A stretch of DNA of 64,000 bases from Lolium rigidum (lineage: Eukaryota > Streptophyta > Magnoliopsida > Poales > Poaceae): assembly GCF_022539505.1 (NCBI RefSeq), contig NC_061513.1:354373696-354437695 (forward strand). The letters run 5' to 3'. Positions 35,201 through 46,075 of the stretch are shown here, piece after piece (position 1 is the first letter of the stretch; the number at the start of each line of letters is the position of its first letter). The translations under genes and the position numbers were made by a program. A model generated the notes under the pieces. The model saw nothing but the letters and a program-made list of their open reading frames with translations. It was not told the DNA's origin and did no database searches.

Positions 35201-35394
35201 ATTTCTGCTGTAGACCCCTTTTCGATTGTTGTTGAAGTGGGGGGTCTCCTTTAGCCTTCTTGTTCCTTTGATACACCATTTATGCCTCATTGCCTAATAC
35301 CTGAGATTATCCTTATAAACATATTAGGCCATAATACTTTAGCACGGTGTCATTGTTACCAAAATAATGGATAAGGGTAAAATACCCTTACAAT

Positions 35395-35410
35395 CTCCCC
35401 CTTTTTGGTA
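35395..35410 (-). other. polypurine tract of the SIRE-like element
   Basis: The minus strand reads CCAAAAAGGGGGAGAT immediately before the LTR. This is the plus-strand primer site for reverse transcription and fixes both orientation and the LTR boundary. Confidence 0.8.
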
Positions 35411-35887
35411 TACGATGACAAACCGAGGTAGAGTCACAAATAGATATTATGATAAGGTCTAAACCTTGATTCCATATAAGATATTACGACAGCTCCCCCA
35501 TAATGTGTGCACTTGGAGAATTTGCGTTTGAATGCAAAGTGCACCATTTGTGGAACATGAGAAGCTCCCCCAATATCTTTAGGAAACAAGCATGGTATGG
35601 AGATGTGCATATCAAGATATATAAGCATAGCACACATAATCATCCTAACATAGAGTAGCACACATAATAGTCGTCCATACACATCCATACACGAATTATT
35701 GGAAGTAGCAAATGATTCTTGAAAACTCAAAGCAAATAAGCACAAGCCATATAAAATCCAAATAAAGCAACTCCCATGGCTTGTGGCAATCAAAGAACCC
35801 CGTGGTCCTTGACTCTACTCTCTTCTCCCCCTTTGGCACCGGAACACCAAAAAGGCGAAGAAAAGAGGAGAGATGCTATCGCACCCA

Positions 35888-35928
35888 TCAATAGAACTGA
35901 TGCCCGGAGGAGTAGGAGCTCTCGCCAT
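35888..35928 (-). CDS. 3' end of the SIRE-like extra ORF, cut off by an insertion
   Basis: The minus strand reads the last residues, GESSYSSGHQFY, followed by TGA. It continues in phase from the acidic tail at 44,078 once the Athila-type element and one copy of GCCAT are ignored. The downstream sequence runs through an AAAGGGGGAGAAG stretch towards the LTR. Confidence 0.75.
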
Positions 35929-37523
35929 TGATGGCGTGTATTTCACACGTTCGTTGGGCAACCCCAAGAGGAAGGTATGATGCGCACAGCAGCAAGTTTT
36001 CCCTCAGAAAGAAACCAAGGTTTATCGAACCAGGAGGAGCCAAGAAGCACGTTGAAGGTTGATGGCGGCGGGATGTAGTGCGGCGCAACACCGGGGATTC
36101 CGGCGCCAACGTGGAACCCGCACAACACAACCAAAGTACTTTGCCCCAACGAAACAGGTGAGGTTGTCAATCTCACCGGCTTGCTGTAACAAAGGATTAA
36201 CCGAATTGTGTGGAAGATGATTGTTTGCAGAGAAAATAGCAAAACAAGTATTGCAGCAGATTTGTATTTCAGTATTAAAAGAATGGACCGGGGTCCACAG
36301 TTCACTAGAGGTGTCTCTCCCATAAGATAAAAGCATGTTGGGTGAACAAATTACAGTCGGGCAATTGACAAATAGAGAGGGCATAACAATGCACATACAT
36401 GTCATGATAAGTATAGTGAGATTTAATTGGGCATTACGACAAAGTACATAGACCGCCATCCAACCGCATCTATGCCTAAAAGTCCACCTTCGGGTTATCG
36501 TCCGAACCCCCTCCAGATATTAAGTTGCTAAGCAACGGACAATTGCATTAAGTATGGTGCGTAATGTAATCAACAACTACATCCTCGGACATAGCGCCAA
36601 TGTTTTATCCCTAGTGGCAACAAGACAACACAACCTTAGAACTTTCTCATCATCGTCCCGGTGTCAATGCGGCATGAACCCACTATCGAGCATAAATACT
36701 CCCTCTTGGAGTTAAGAGCAAAAACTTGGCCGGAGCCTCTACTAGTAACGGAGAGCATGCAAGATCATAAACAACACATATGTAATAACTTGATAATTAA
36801 CATAACATGGTATTCTCTATCCATCGGATCCCGACAAACACAACATAGAGTATTACGGATAGATGATCTTGATCATGTTAGGCAGCTCACAAGATCCAAC
36901 AATGAAGCACAATGAGGAGAAGACAACCATCTAGCTACTGCTATGGACCCATAGTCCAGGGGTGAACTACTCACTCATCACTCCGGAGGCGACCATGGCG
37001 GTGTAGAGTCCTCCGGGAGATGAATCCCCTCTCCGGCAGGGTGCCGGAGGAGATCTCCGGAATCCCACGAGATGGGATTGGCGGCGGCGTCTCTCGGAAG
37101 GTTTTCCGTATCGTGGTTTTTCCGCATCGGGGGTTTCGCGACGGAGGCTTTAAGTAGGCGGAAGGGCGGAGTCGGGGGCCGACGAGGGGCCCACACCACA
37201 GGGCGGCGCGGCCCCCCTTGGCCGCGCCGCGGTGTGGTGTGGCGGCCTCCGTGGCCTCCCTTCGGCGGCTCTTCGGTGTTCCGGATGGTTCGTGGAAAAA
37301 TAGGAACCCGGGTCTTGATTTCGTCCAATTCCGAGAATATTTCGTTACTAGGATTTCGAAACCAAAAACAGCGAGAAAACGAGAACCGGCACTTCGGCAT
37401 CTTGTTAATAGGTTAGTTCCGGAAAATGCACAAATATGACATAAAGTGTGCATAAAACATGTAGATAACATCAATAATGTGGCATGGAACATAAGAAATT
37501 ATCGATACGTCGGAGACGTATCA
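35929..37523 (-). repeat. 3' LTR of the Athila-type element
   Basis: In minus orientation begins TGATACGTCTCCGACGTATC and ends AAATACACGCCATCA. 1595 bp. Its plus and minus ORFs (36,971-37,492; 36,022-36,459 and others) recur in the other LTR and are not genes. Confidence 0.9.
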
Positions 37524-37524
37524 A

Positions 37525-37539
37525 GCATCCCCAAGCTTA
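37525..37539 (-). other. polypurine tract of the Athila-type element
   Basis: The minus strand reads TAAGCTTGGGGATGC directly before the LTR start. Two more exact copies of the motif lie at 39,408-39,422 and 39,466-39,480. Confidence 0.6.
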
Positions 37540-40114
37540 GTTCCGCTCGTCCCGAGCAGGTAAAACGATAACAAAAGATAATTTCTGAAGTGACATGCCA
37601 TCATAACCTTGATCATACTATTTGTAAACATATGTAATGAATGCAGCGATCAAAACAATGGTAATGCCATGAGTAAACAAGTGAATCATAAAGCAAAGAC
37701 TTTTCATGAATAGTACTTCAAGACAAGCATCAATAAGTCTTGCATAAGAGTTAACTCATAAAGCAATAATTTAAAGTAAAGACATTGAAGCAACACAATG
37801 GAAGATTAAGTTTCAGCGGTTGCTTTCAACTTGTAACATGTATATCTCATGGATAATTGTCAATGCAAAGCAATATAACAAGTGCAATAAGCAAGTATGT
37901 AAGAATCAATGCACAGTTCACACAAGTGTTTGCTTCTTGAGGTGGAGAGAAATAGGTGAACTGACTCAACAATAAAAGTAAAAAGAATGGTCCTTCAAAG
38001 AGGAAAGCATCGATTGCTATATTTGTGCTAGAGCTTTTATTTTGAAAACATGAAACAATTTTGTCAACGGTAGTAATAAAGCATATGAGTTATGAAAGTT
38101 ATATCTTACAAGTTGCAAGCCTCATGCATAGTATACTAATAGTGCCCGCACCTTGTCCTAATTAGCTTGGACTACCGGATCTTTGCAATGCACATGTTTT
38201 AACCAAGTGTCACAATGGGGTACCTCCATGCCGCCTCGTACAAAGGTCTAAGGAGAAAGCTCGCATTTTGGATTTCTCGCTTTTGATTATTCTCAACTTA
38301 GACATCCATACCGGGACAACATGGACAACGAGATAATGGACTCCTCTTTAATGCATAAGCATGTGGCAACAATTATTATTCTCATATGAGATTGAGGATG
38401 TGTGTCCAAAACTGAAACTTCCACCATGAATCATGGCTTTAGTTAGCGGCCCAATGTTCTTCTCTAACAATATGCATGCTCCAACCATAAAGGTGGTAGA
38501 TCTCTCTTACTTCGGACAAGACGGACATGCATAGCAACTCACATGATATTCAACAAAGAATAGTTGATGGCGTCCCCGGAAGCATGGTTATCGCACAACA
38601 AGCAACTTAATAAGAGATAAAGTGCATAAGTACATATTCAATACCACAATAGTTTTTAAGCTATTTGTCCCATGAGCTATATATTGCAAAGGTGAATGAT
38701 GGAATTTTAAAGGTAGCACTCAAGCAATTTATTTTGGAATGGCGGAGAAATACCATGTAGTAGGTAGGTATGGTGGACACAAATGGCATAGTGGTTGGCT
38801 CAAGTATTTTGGATGCATGAGAAGTATTCCCTCTCGATACAAGGTTTAGGCTAGCAAGGTTATTTGAAACAAACACAAGGATGAACGGTGCAGCAAAACT
38901 CACATAAAAGACATATTGTAAACATTATAAGACTCTACACCGTCTTCCTTGTTGTTCAAAACTCAATACTAGATGTTATCTAGACTCTAGAGAAACCAAA
39001 TATGCAAACCAAATTAGCAAGCTCTAAGTATTTCTTCATTAATGGGTGCAAAGTATATGATGCAAGAGCTTAAACATGAGCACAACAATTGCCAAGTATC
39101 AAATTATCCAAGACATTTTAGAATTACTACATGTAGCATTTTCCAATTCCAACCATATAACAATTTAACGAAGAAGAAACTTCGCCATGAATACTATGAG
39201 TAGAGCCTAAGGACATATTTGTCCATATGCTACAGCGGAGCGTGTCTCTCTCCCATAAAGTGAATGCTAGGATCCATTTTATTCAAACAAAATAAAAACA
39301 AAAACAAACCGACGCTCCAAGCAAAGTGCATAAGATGTGACGGAATAAAAATATAGTTTCAGGGGAGGAACCTGATAATGTTGTCGATGAAGAAGGGGAT
39401 GCCTTAGGCATCCCCAAGCTTAGACGCTTGAGTCTTCTTAGACTATGCAGGGGTGAACCACCGGGGCATCCCCAAGCTTAGATCTTTCACTCTTCTTGAT
39501 CATAGTGCATCATACTCCTCTCTTGATCCTTGAAAACTTCCTCCACACCAAACTCGAAACAACTCATTAGAGGGTTAGTGCACAATAAAAATTAACATGT
39601 TCAGAGGTGACACAATCATTCTTAACACTTCTGGACATTGCATAAAGCTACTGGACATTAATGGATCAAAGAAATTCATCCAACATAGCAAAAGAAGCAA
39701 TGCGAAATAAAAGGCAGAATCTGTCAAAACAGAACAGTCCGTAAAGATGGATTTTATTAGGCCACCAGACTTGCTCAACTGAAAATGCTCAAATTGAATG
39801 AAAGTTGCGTACATATCTGAGGATCATGCACGTAAATTGGCTTAATTTTCTGAGCTACCTACAGGGAGGTAGACCCAGATTCGTGACAGCAAAGAAATCT
39901 GGAACTGCGCAGTAATCCAAATCTAGTACTTACTTTACTATCAAAGACTTTACTTGGCACAACAAAACTCAAAACTAAGATAAGGAGAGGTTGCTACAGT
40001 AGTAAACAACTTCCAAGACACAAATATAAAATAAAAATACTGTAGTAAAAACATGGGTTGTCTCCCATAAGCGCTTTTCTTTAACGCCTTTCAGCTAGGC
40101 GCAGAAAGTGTAAC

Positions 40115-41045
40115 TCAAGTAACATCGAGAGACGAAGCATCAACATCATAATTTGTTCTAATAATAGAATCATAAGGTAACTTCATTCTCTTTCTAGGGA
40201 AGTGTTCCATACCTTTCTTGAGAGGAAATTGATATTTAATATTACCTTCCTTCATATCAATAGTAGCACCAACGGTTCGAAGAAAAGGTCTTCCCAATAT
40301 AATGGGGCAAGATGCATTGCATTCAATATCCAAGACAACAAAATCAACGGGGACAAGGTTATTGTTAACCATAATATGAACATTATCAACCTTCCCCAAA
40401 GGTTTCTTTTTAGCATTATCAGCGAGATTAACATCCAAATAACAATTTTTCAATGGTGGCAAGTCAAGCATATCATAAACTTTTTTAGGCATAACGTAAA
40501 TACTTGCACCAAGATCACATAAAGCATTACAATCAAAATCTTTGACTCTCATTTTAATGATGGGCTCCCAACCATCCTCTAGCTTTCTAGGAATAGAAGT
40601 TTCAAGTTTTAGTTTCTCTTCTCTAGCTTTTATGAGAGCATTTGTAATATGTTTTGTGAAAGCCAAGTTTACAGCGCTAGCATTGGGACTTTTAGCAAGT
40701 TTTTGCAAGAACTTTATAACTTCAGAGATGTGGCAATCATCAAAATCTAAATCATTACAATCTAAAGCAATGGGATTATCATCCCCAAGGTTGGAAAAAA
40801 TTTCAGCAGCTTTATCACAAGCAGTTTCAGCAGTTTTAGCAGTTTCGTGTAATTTTGCGCGCTTTGCACTAGGAGTAGAAGCATTGCCAACACCAATTAT
40901 TTTACCATTGATAGTAGGAGGTGCAGCAACATGTGAATCATTAGCATTGCTAGTGGTGGTAATAGTCCAAACTTTAGCTACATTTTCCTCTTTAGCTAGT
41001 TTTTCATTTTCTTCTCTATCCCACCTAGCACGCAGCTTCAGCCAT
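40115..41045 (-). pseudogene. Athila-type gag C-terminus and retropepsin
   Basis: The minus strand reads a linker (EKLAKEENVAKVW, PSAKRAKLHETAKTAETA) and then a retropepsin with active-site motif CDLGASIYVMPKKVYDML, followed by NNLVPVDFVVLDIE and the IILGRPFLRTVGATID strand. It ends after KKGMEHFPRKRMKLPYDS, with its stop just before 40,115. The protease would mature Gag particles. The catalytic triplet is D-L-G, as in the older copy at 17,249. From Met 40,708 the 197 codons to the stop are open, so the protease part itself may be intact. The upstream join to gag is frameshifted near 41,045. No reverse transcriptase follows. Confidence 0.75.
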
Positions 41046-41144
41046 TAATCTTATATTCTCATTAATTCTAACTTGGATGGCATTTGCTGTAGTAACAATT
41101 TTATTTTCAATATCCTCAGGTTTAGCAGCCATTTTATTAATTAA

Positions 41145-42224
41145 AGAAGATTGTGACGTCGGACATGTATGAGATTCGGGTTTCGAGCATTTGCAAGTTT
41201 AGTTTGCAACCCGTAAATCTCCATATTCAGATTTTCAAGTTGATTTCCTATATTCTTCAACAAGGTAGATTGTTCATTCATAGTTTTAGTAAACAATTTA
41301 TTTTGCTCATACCGTGATTGCATAAAGCTCTTGGTGGATCTTTCAATTTCTAACATCTTTTCCTCATTAGGTGAAACATATCTATCCATAAGAATTACCA
41401 TTAGCAGGATATGGTCTAGAATTTTGAGCAACCAATGAAGCTAACGGAACATTATTAGGATCAACATTAGTCCTACCATTAACAAGCATAGACATAATAG
41501 CATCAATCTTATCACTCAAGGAAGAGGTTTCTTCAACAGAATTTACCTTCTTACCTTGTGGAGCTCTTTCCGTGTGCCATTCAGAGTAATTAACCATCAT
41601 ATTATCAAGAAGCTTTGTTGCTTCACCAAGAGTGATGGACATAAAGGTACCTCCAGCAGCTCGAATCCAATAAATTCCGCGAAGAAAAATTTAGTCCCGC
41701 ATAGAAGGTTTGGATGATCATCCAAGTAGTCAGTCCATGGGTTGGGCAATTTTTAACCGGAGATTTCATTCTTTCCCAAGCTTGAGCAACATGTTCATTA
41801 TCCAATTGTTTAAAATTCATTATGCTACTCCTCAAAGATATAATTTTAGCAGGGGGATAATATCTACCAATAAAAGCATCCTTGCATTTAGTCCATGAAT
41901 CAATACTATTCTTAGGCAGAGATAGCAACCAATCTTTAGCTCTTCCTCTTAATGAGAAAGGGAACAATTTTAATTTTATAATGTCACCATCTACATCTTT
42001 ATATTTTTGCATTTCACATAGTTCAACAAAATTATTGAGATGGGCAAGCAGCATCATCGGAACTAACACCGAGAAAATTGCTCTCGCATAACAAGATTTA
42101 GTAAAGCAGGTTTAATTTCAAAGAATTCCGCTGTAGTAGCAGGTGGAGCAATAGGTGTGCATAGGAAATCATTATTATTTGTGCTAGTGAAGTCACACAA
42201 CTTAGTATTTTCAGGGTTGGCCAT
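41145..42224 (-). pseudogene. Athila-type gag, frameshifted
   Basis: From ATG 42,224 (MANPENTKLCDF) the frame breaks near 42,075 and resumes as HLNNFVELCEMQKYKDVDG, then FPFSLRGRAKDWLLSLP (retrotransposon gag capsid core), WTKCKDAFIGRYYPPAKI, ERMKSPVKNCPTHGLTTW and, after another shift near 41,645, MSITLGEATKLLDNMMVNY. A region with AIMSMLVNGRTNVDP follows and a last shifted piece, NEEKMLEIERSTKSFMQSRY, with heptad character. This is the structural particle protein of the element. At least three frameshifts make it non-functional here. Confidence 0.75.
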
Positions 42225-42450
42225 TTTAGCAGTAGTAAATAAAGCAAACTAGATAAAGTAAATGCAAGTAAACTAATTTTTTTGTGTTTTTGATATAGCA
42301 AACAAGACAAGTAAATAAAGTAAAACTAGCAACTAATTTTTTTGTGTTTTGATATAATGCAGCAAACAAAGTAGTAAATAAAATAAAGCAAGACAAAAAC
42401 AAAGTAAAGAGATTGGGAAGTGGAGACTCCCTTGCAGGCGTGTCTTGATC

Positions 42451-42469
42451 TCCCCGGCAACGGCGCCGT
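42451..42469 (-). other. primer-binding site (tRNA-Asp-like)
   Basis: The minus strand reads ACGGCGCCGTTGCCGGGGA, 10 bp inside the 5' LTR. It matches the TGGCGCCGTTGCCGGGGA site of Athila-group elements except near its first base. Confidence 0.7.
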
Positions 42470-42479
42470 AAAAAGAGCT

Positions 42480-44077
42480 TGATGGCGTGTATTTCACACG
42501 TTCGTTGGGCAACCCCAAGAGGAAGGTATGATGCGCACAGCAGCAAGTTTTCCCTCGAAAGAAACCAAGGTTTATCGAACCAGGAGGAGCCAAGAAGCAC
42601 GTTGAAGGTTGATGGCGGCGGGATGTAGTGCGGCGCAACACCGGGGATTCCGGCGCCAACGTGGAACCTGCACAAGACAACCAAAGTACTTTGCCCCAAC
42701 GAAACAAGTGAGGTTGTCAATCTCACCGGCTTGCTGTAACAAAGGATTAACCGAATTGTGTGGAAGATGATTGTTTGCAGAGAAAATAGTAAAACAAGTA
42801 TTGCAAGCAGATTTGTATTTCAAGTATTAAAAGAATGGACCGGGGTCCACAGTTCACTAGAGGTGTCTCTCCCATAAGATAAAAGCATGTTGGGTGAACA
42901 AATTACGGTCGGGCAATTGACAAATAGAGAGGGCATAACAATGCACATACATGTCATGATAAGTATAGTGAGATTTAATTGGGCATTACGACAAAGTACA
43001 TAGACCGCCATCCAACCGCATCTATGCCTAAAAAGTCCACCTTCGGGTTATCGTCCGAACCCCTCCAGTATTAAGTTGCTAAGCAACAGACAATTGCATT
43101 AAGTATGGTGCGTAATGTAATCAACAACTACATCCTCGGACATAGCGCCAATGTTTTATCCCTAGTGGCAACAACGACAACACAACCTTAGAACTTTTCG
43201 TCACTCGTCCCAGGTGTCAATGCGGGCATGAACCCACTATCGAGCATAAATACTCCCTCTTGGAGTTAAGAGCAAAAACTTGGCCAGAGCCTCTACTAGT
43301 AACGGAGAGCATGCAAGATCATAAACAACACATATGTAATAACTTGATAATTAACATAACATGGTATTCTCTATCCATCGGATCCCGACAAACACAACAT
43401 AGAGTATTACAGATAGATGATCTTGATCATGTTAGGCAGCTCACAAGATCCAACAATGAAGCACAATGAGGAGAAGACAACCATCTAGCTACCGCTATGG
43501 ACCCATAGTCCAGGGGTGAACTACTCACTCATCACTCCGGAGGCGACCATGGCGGTGTAGAGTCCTCCGGGAGATGAATCCCCTCTCCGGCAGGGTGCCG
43601 GAGGAGATCTCCGGAATCCCCCGAGATGGGATTGGCGGCGGCGGCGTCTCGGAAGGTTTTCCGTATCGTGGTTTTTCCGCATCGGGGGTTTCGCGACGGA
43701 GGCTTTAAGTAGGCGGAAGGGCGAGTCGGGGGCCGACGAGGGGCCCACACCACAGGGCGGCGCGGCCCCCCTTGGCCGCGCCGCCGTGTGGTGTGGCGCC
43801 TCCGTGGCCTCCCTCGTCTGCTCTTCGGGTGTTCTGGATGGTTCGTGGAAAAATAGGAACCCGGGTCTTGATTTCGTCCAATTCCGAGAATATTTCGTTA
43901 CTAGGATTTCTGAAACCAAAAACAGCAGAAAACAGAGAACCGGCACTTCGGCATCTTGTTAATAGGTTAGTTCCAGAAAATGCACAAATATGACATAAAG
44001 TGTGCATAAAACATGTAGATAACATCAATAATGTGGCATGGAACATAAGAAATTATCGATACGTCGGAGACGTATCA
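42480..44077 (-). repeat. 5' LTR of the Athila-type element
   Basis: 1598 bp, same ends as the LTR at 35,929, with scattered single-base differences and small indels (for example CAAGACAACC against CAACACAACC, and 1- to 3-bp indels near 42,805-42,825 and 43,725-43,820). Confidence 0.9.
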
Positions 44078-45585
44078 GCCATCACCGTGTGCATCCGCAT
44101 CACCTTCATCCTCATCACCATCATCATCAAAAGGAGTAGGAGCACGAGCAGGCCGAGGAGGAAGGCCACCATGAGCATACACGGAGAAGTCGAAGTTCTG
44201 AATCATCTCATCGGTAAGGAGAGGCATCTCCCACTGAGGTGCTACCACAGGCTCCATCTCAGGTCCAGAAGGAGGAACAGGGTGGTTCCGTGAGGCCATG
44301 AACTCATTCTGGCGCCTCCGTGTCTCCTGGTTCACCGTAAGGCTCTGATGTGCAACATCATTGGTGTTCTTGCACATTTGCCACATGCAGGAGAAGAAGC
44401 GAGCGGCACCATGCTTGGAGCGCCGAGAGTAGCTGGAGCTAGCATCATGATCATGGTGTTCCTTGGAACGGCGCTCAGTGGAGGGCATCATGGAGGGAAC
44501 GTCTGGGCGAGTGGCCTCCTGAGAGGGTATCCTGAATGGGTCCATGATGACTCTTTCACCAAGGACGTTGAGAGGAGTGGGAACAATGTAGTTGATGAGC
44601 CGCTGAACATACTGAGCATAGTTGGGAGTCATGCGGTCCATAACTGCACGCTTCAGCTCACAGTGAATAAGATCACAGCCATCAATCTTCCTTACCCTGT
44701 CAGGATGACAATAGTACATCAGATTTAGGTGATAGTTCCTGACTTCACTGGTGTCGCCAGACTTGCTGATGAGGCTCTCACGGAACATCTTGGCAAGGAC
44801 AAGATATGAGTAGTACATCCGAGAGATAGTGGGAGGTCCAGGTGTAGGGTTCGCATGGTACCAGAAGGAGATGTCACCCTTAGTAAGCTTGGACCGTGAA
44901 TGAATCTTGTACCCTGGAGCACTGTCACCACCACAACCCATGGCTGCACGGAACTGAGAGTAGGAGCATGAGTACTTCTCCTTGCCAGTCATCCAGGTGA
45001 TGGTGCGGTCCGCATCATCATGGAAGAAGACGGTGCAGTGGAACTGACGGACTAGGAGAGGACAGAAGGTAGGATCCTCTTGTTGATCATCAGGCTTTAG
45101 GCACACAAGGTCATACAATCCCATACCCTTCAAGGTTTCAACCACAAAGCGGTACTTTGTGGCTTCATGCAAGGCAAGCTCGTCAGGATTGATGGCCTTG
45201 GGCATCACAACTTCACCATTCTTCATAGACTCGTGAGAATCATAGAAACCATCCCATAGGGCTGCTTGTGTCTTGGTCCAGAAGAACTTGTCCCCACGGG
45301 TGTAAGTCCGTTGCTCAAAGCGATACGGATTCACCGTCCTCATTTCCTGCCACTCAACACGGTTTGCATTGGCAATATTGAAAGTTGGCACTATTTCATC
45401 ATCCTCTTGGGCGGCATGCTTATCCTTTTTCTTGCCACCAACTGACTTGCTTCTACCCCCAGCCGAGCTGCCAATGTCCGTACTCCCGATGAGCTTGAGG
45501 GGTACGCGACCACTAGAACGGCGGGGAGGATCAGCAGTCCTTCCTCTCTTGGCAACATTGCCACGTGCCTCACCACTCCAACTAC
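44078..45585 (-). CDS. extra ORF (ORF3) of the SIRE-like element, main exon
   Basis: The minus strand is open from the splice acceptor at 45,586 to the Athila-type insertion. With the 10-nt first exon and the tail at 35,888 it encodes about 517 residues. It has a basic, serine-glycine-rich start (RSSGRVPLKLIGSTDIGSS) and a large folded-looking region containing FFWTKTQAALWDGFYDSHE, YRFVVETLKGMGLYDLVCL and LLVRQFHCTVFFHDD. Then come WMTGKEKYSCSYSQF, MYYSYLVLAKMFRE, LNLMYYCHPDRVRKIDGCD and MTPNYAQYVQRLINYIVP, followed by a disordered stretch and a very acidic tail. No signal peptide or membrane segment is seen, so an envelope role is not supported. Similar proteins are encoded downstream of pol in grass SIRE/Maximus-type elements, from memory; function unknown. 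No internal stop or frameshift is visible. Confidence 0.75.
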
Positions 45586-46065
45586 CTGTGAATGAGAAAA
45601 TAGAGCGAGGATAGCAGTGGGGTAAGTGTACATGTCATCAATAAGAGGGAAGCCAAAAAGCATAGCATATATCCAAGTGTATTGATGAGATTGTGCGAAA
45701 ACTGGGCAATCCGGCGCACAGGCCGGTCCAACCGGGCTGCAGACCGGACGAGCCGGTTGGCGACCGGTTGACCGGGCCGCACGCCGGGCCGGCCGGTTGA
45801 GCGGCCGGTTGACCGGGCTGGTGACCGGATCTGACGATTTGTGAAGTTTTGCCCAGATTTTCTACCACAAAATCATGCAAAGACTCATAAACTTGAATAT
45901 AGACTATAGCAATAGAGTGGAGTAAGTGCATTGTGTTGTGAGACACTCTAAAGGCATGAGGACTTACAAACCCTAACCCTAACCCTAAAATTTCCCAAAA
46001 TTTTGTCAAGAATTTGCAATGTGTGAGGACGACTAGAGAATAGGGAGAAAGATAGATCACATTAC
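45586..46065 (-). other. intron of the extra ORF
   Basis: On the minus strand the donor is CGG/GTAATG and the acceptor is CTCATTCACAG/GTAG. Splicing gives codons M-S-S-G-S-W-S-G-E with a split Gly codon. 480 nt, containing a CCGG-repeat block and an AACCCT triplet repeat. Inferred from sequence signals only. Confidence 0.6.
45700..45832 (-). repeat. CCGG-rich repeats inside the intron
   Basis: Units GCCGGTCCAACCGGGCTGC, CCGGTTGGCGACCGGTTGAC and GGCCGGTTGACCGGGC match the unit type of the U3 block at 34,850-35,200. Confidence 0.75.
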
Positions 46066-46075
46066 CCGAAGACAT
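46066..46075 (-). CDS. first exon of the extra ORF
   Basis: Ten coding bases, ATGTCTTCGG, followed by a GT donor. The start is chosen because splicing to 45,585 gives a continuous frame and a basic N-terminus. An alternative is translation from an internal Met without splicing. Confidence 0.55.

Larger units (their letters stand above)
34103..35394 (-). repeat. 3' LTR of the SIRE-like element
   Basis: In minus orientation it starts TGTAAGGGTATTTTACCC and ends CCATCTCTATACTTTCA. It is bounded inside by a polypurine tract. It contains the GGGTGAATAGG motif, a TATA box (34,801-34,809) and, upstream of that, a CCGG-rich repeat block. Length 1292 bp. Confidence 0.8.
35929..44077 (-). mobile_element. 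Athila-type LTR retrotransposon without reverse transcriptase or integrase
   Basis: Two LTRs of about 1.6 kb (35,929-37,523 and 42,480-44,077), nearly identical by eye, are flanked by the target duplication GCCAT (35,924-35,928; 44,078-44,082). The minus strand carries a primer-binding site next to the right LTR, a gag-protease region (42,224 to 40,115) and a polypurine tract next to the left LTR. The internal 2.6 kb from 37,524 to 40,114 encodes nothing recognisable, so pol is missing and the element depended on a partner. LTR start, length and gene content resemble the Triticeae Sabrina-type group, a name I give with low confidence. It interrupts the SIRE-like extra ORF. Confidence 0.9.

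Noticed and set aside
34655..35290. Long overlapping ORFs (211 aa minus, 159 aa minus, 143 aa plus) read as proteins rich in TGxPxxGxxx repeats
   Set aside because: They come from the CCGG repeat block in an LTR U3, are open on both strands and have no start context.
36022..37492. Several ORFs of 120-173 aa repeated at 42,226-44,046
   Set aside because: They lie in the two LTRs of the Athila-type element and recur only because the LTRs are identical.
45968..45988. Telomere-like AACCCT repeat
   Set aside because: Only three 6-bp units, and the plant unit is 7 bp (CCCTAAA); chance sequence in an intron.
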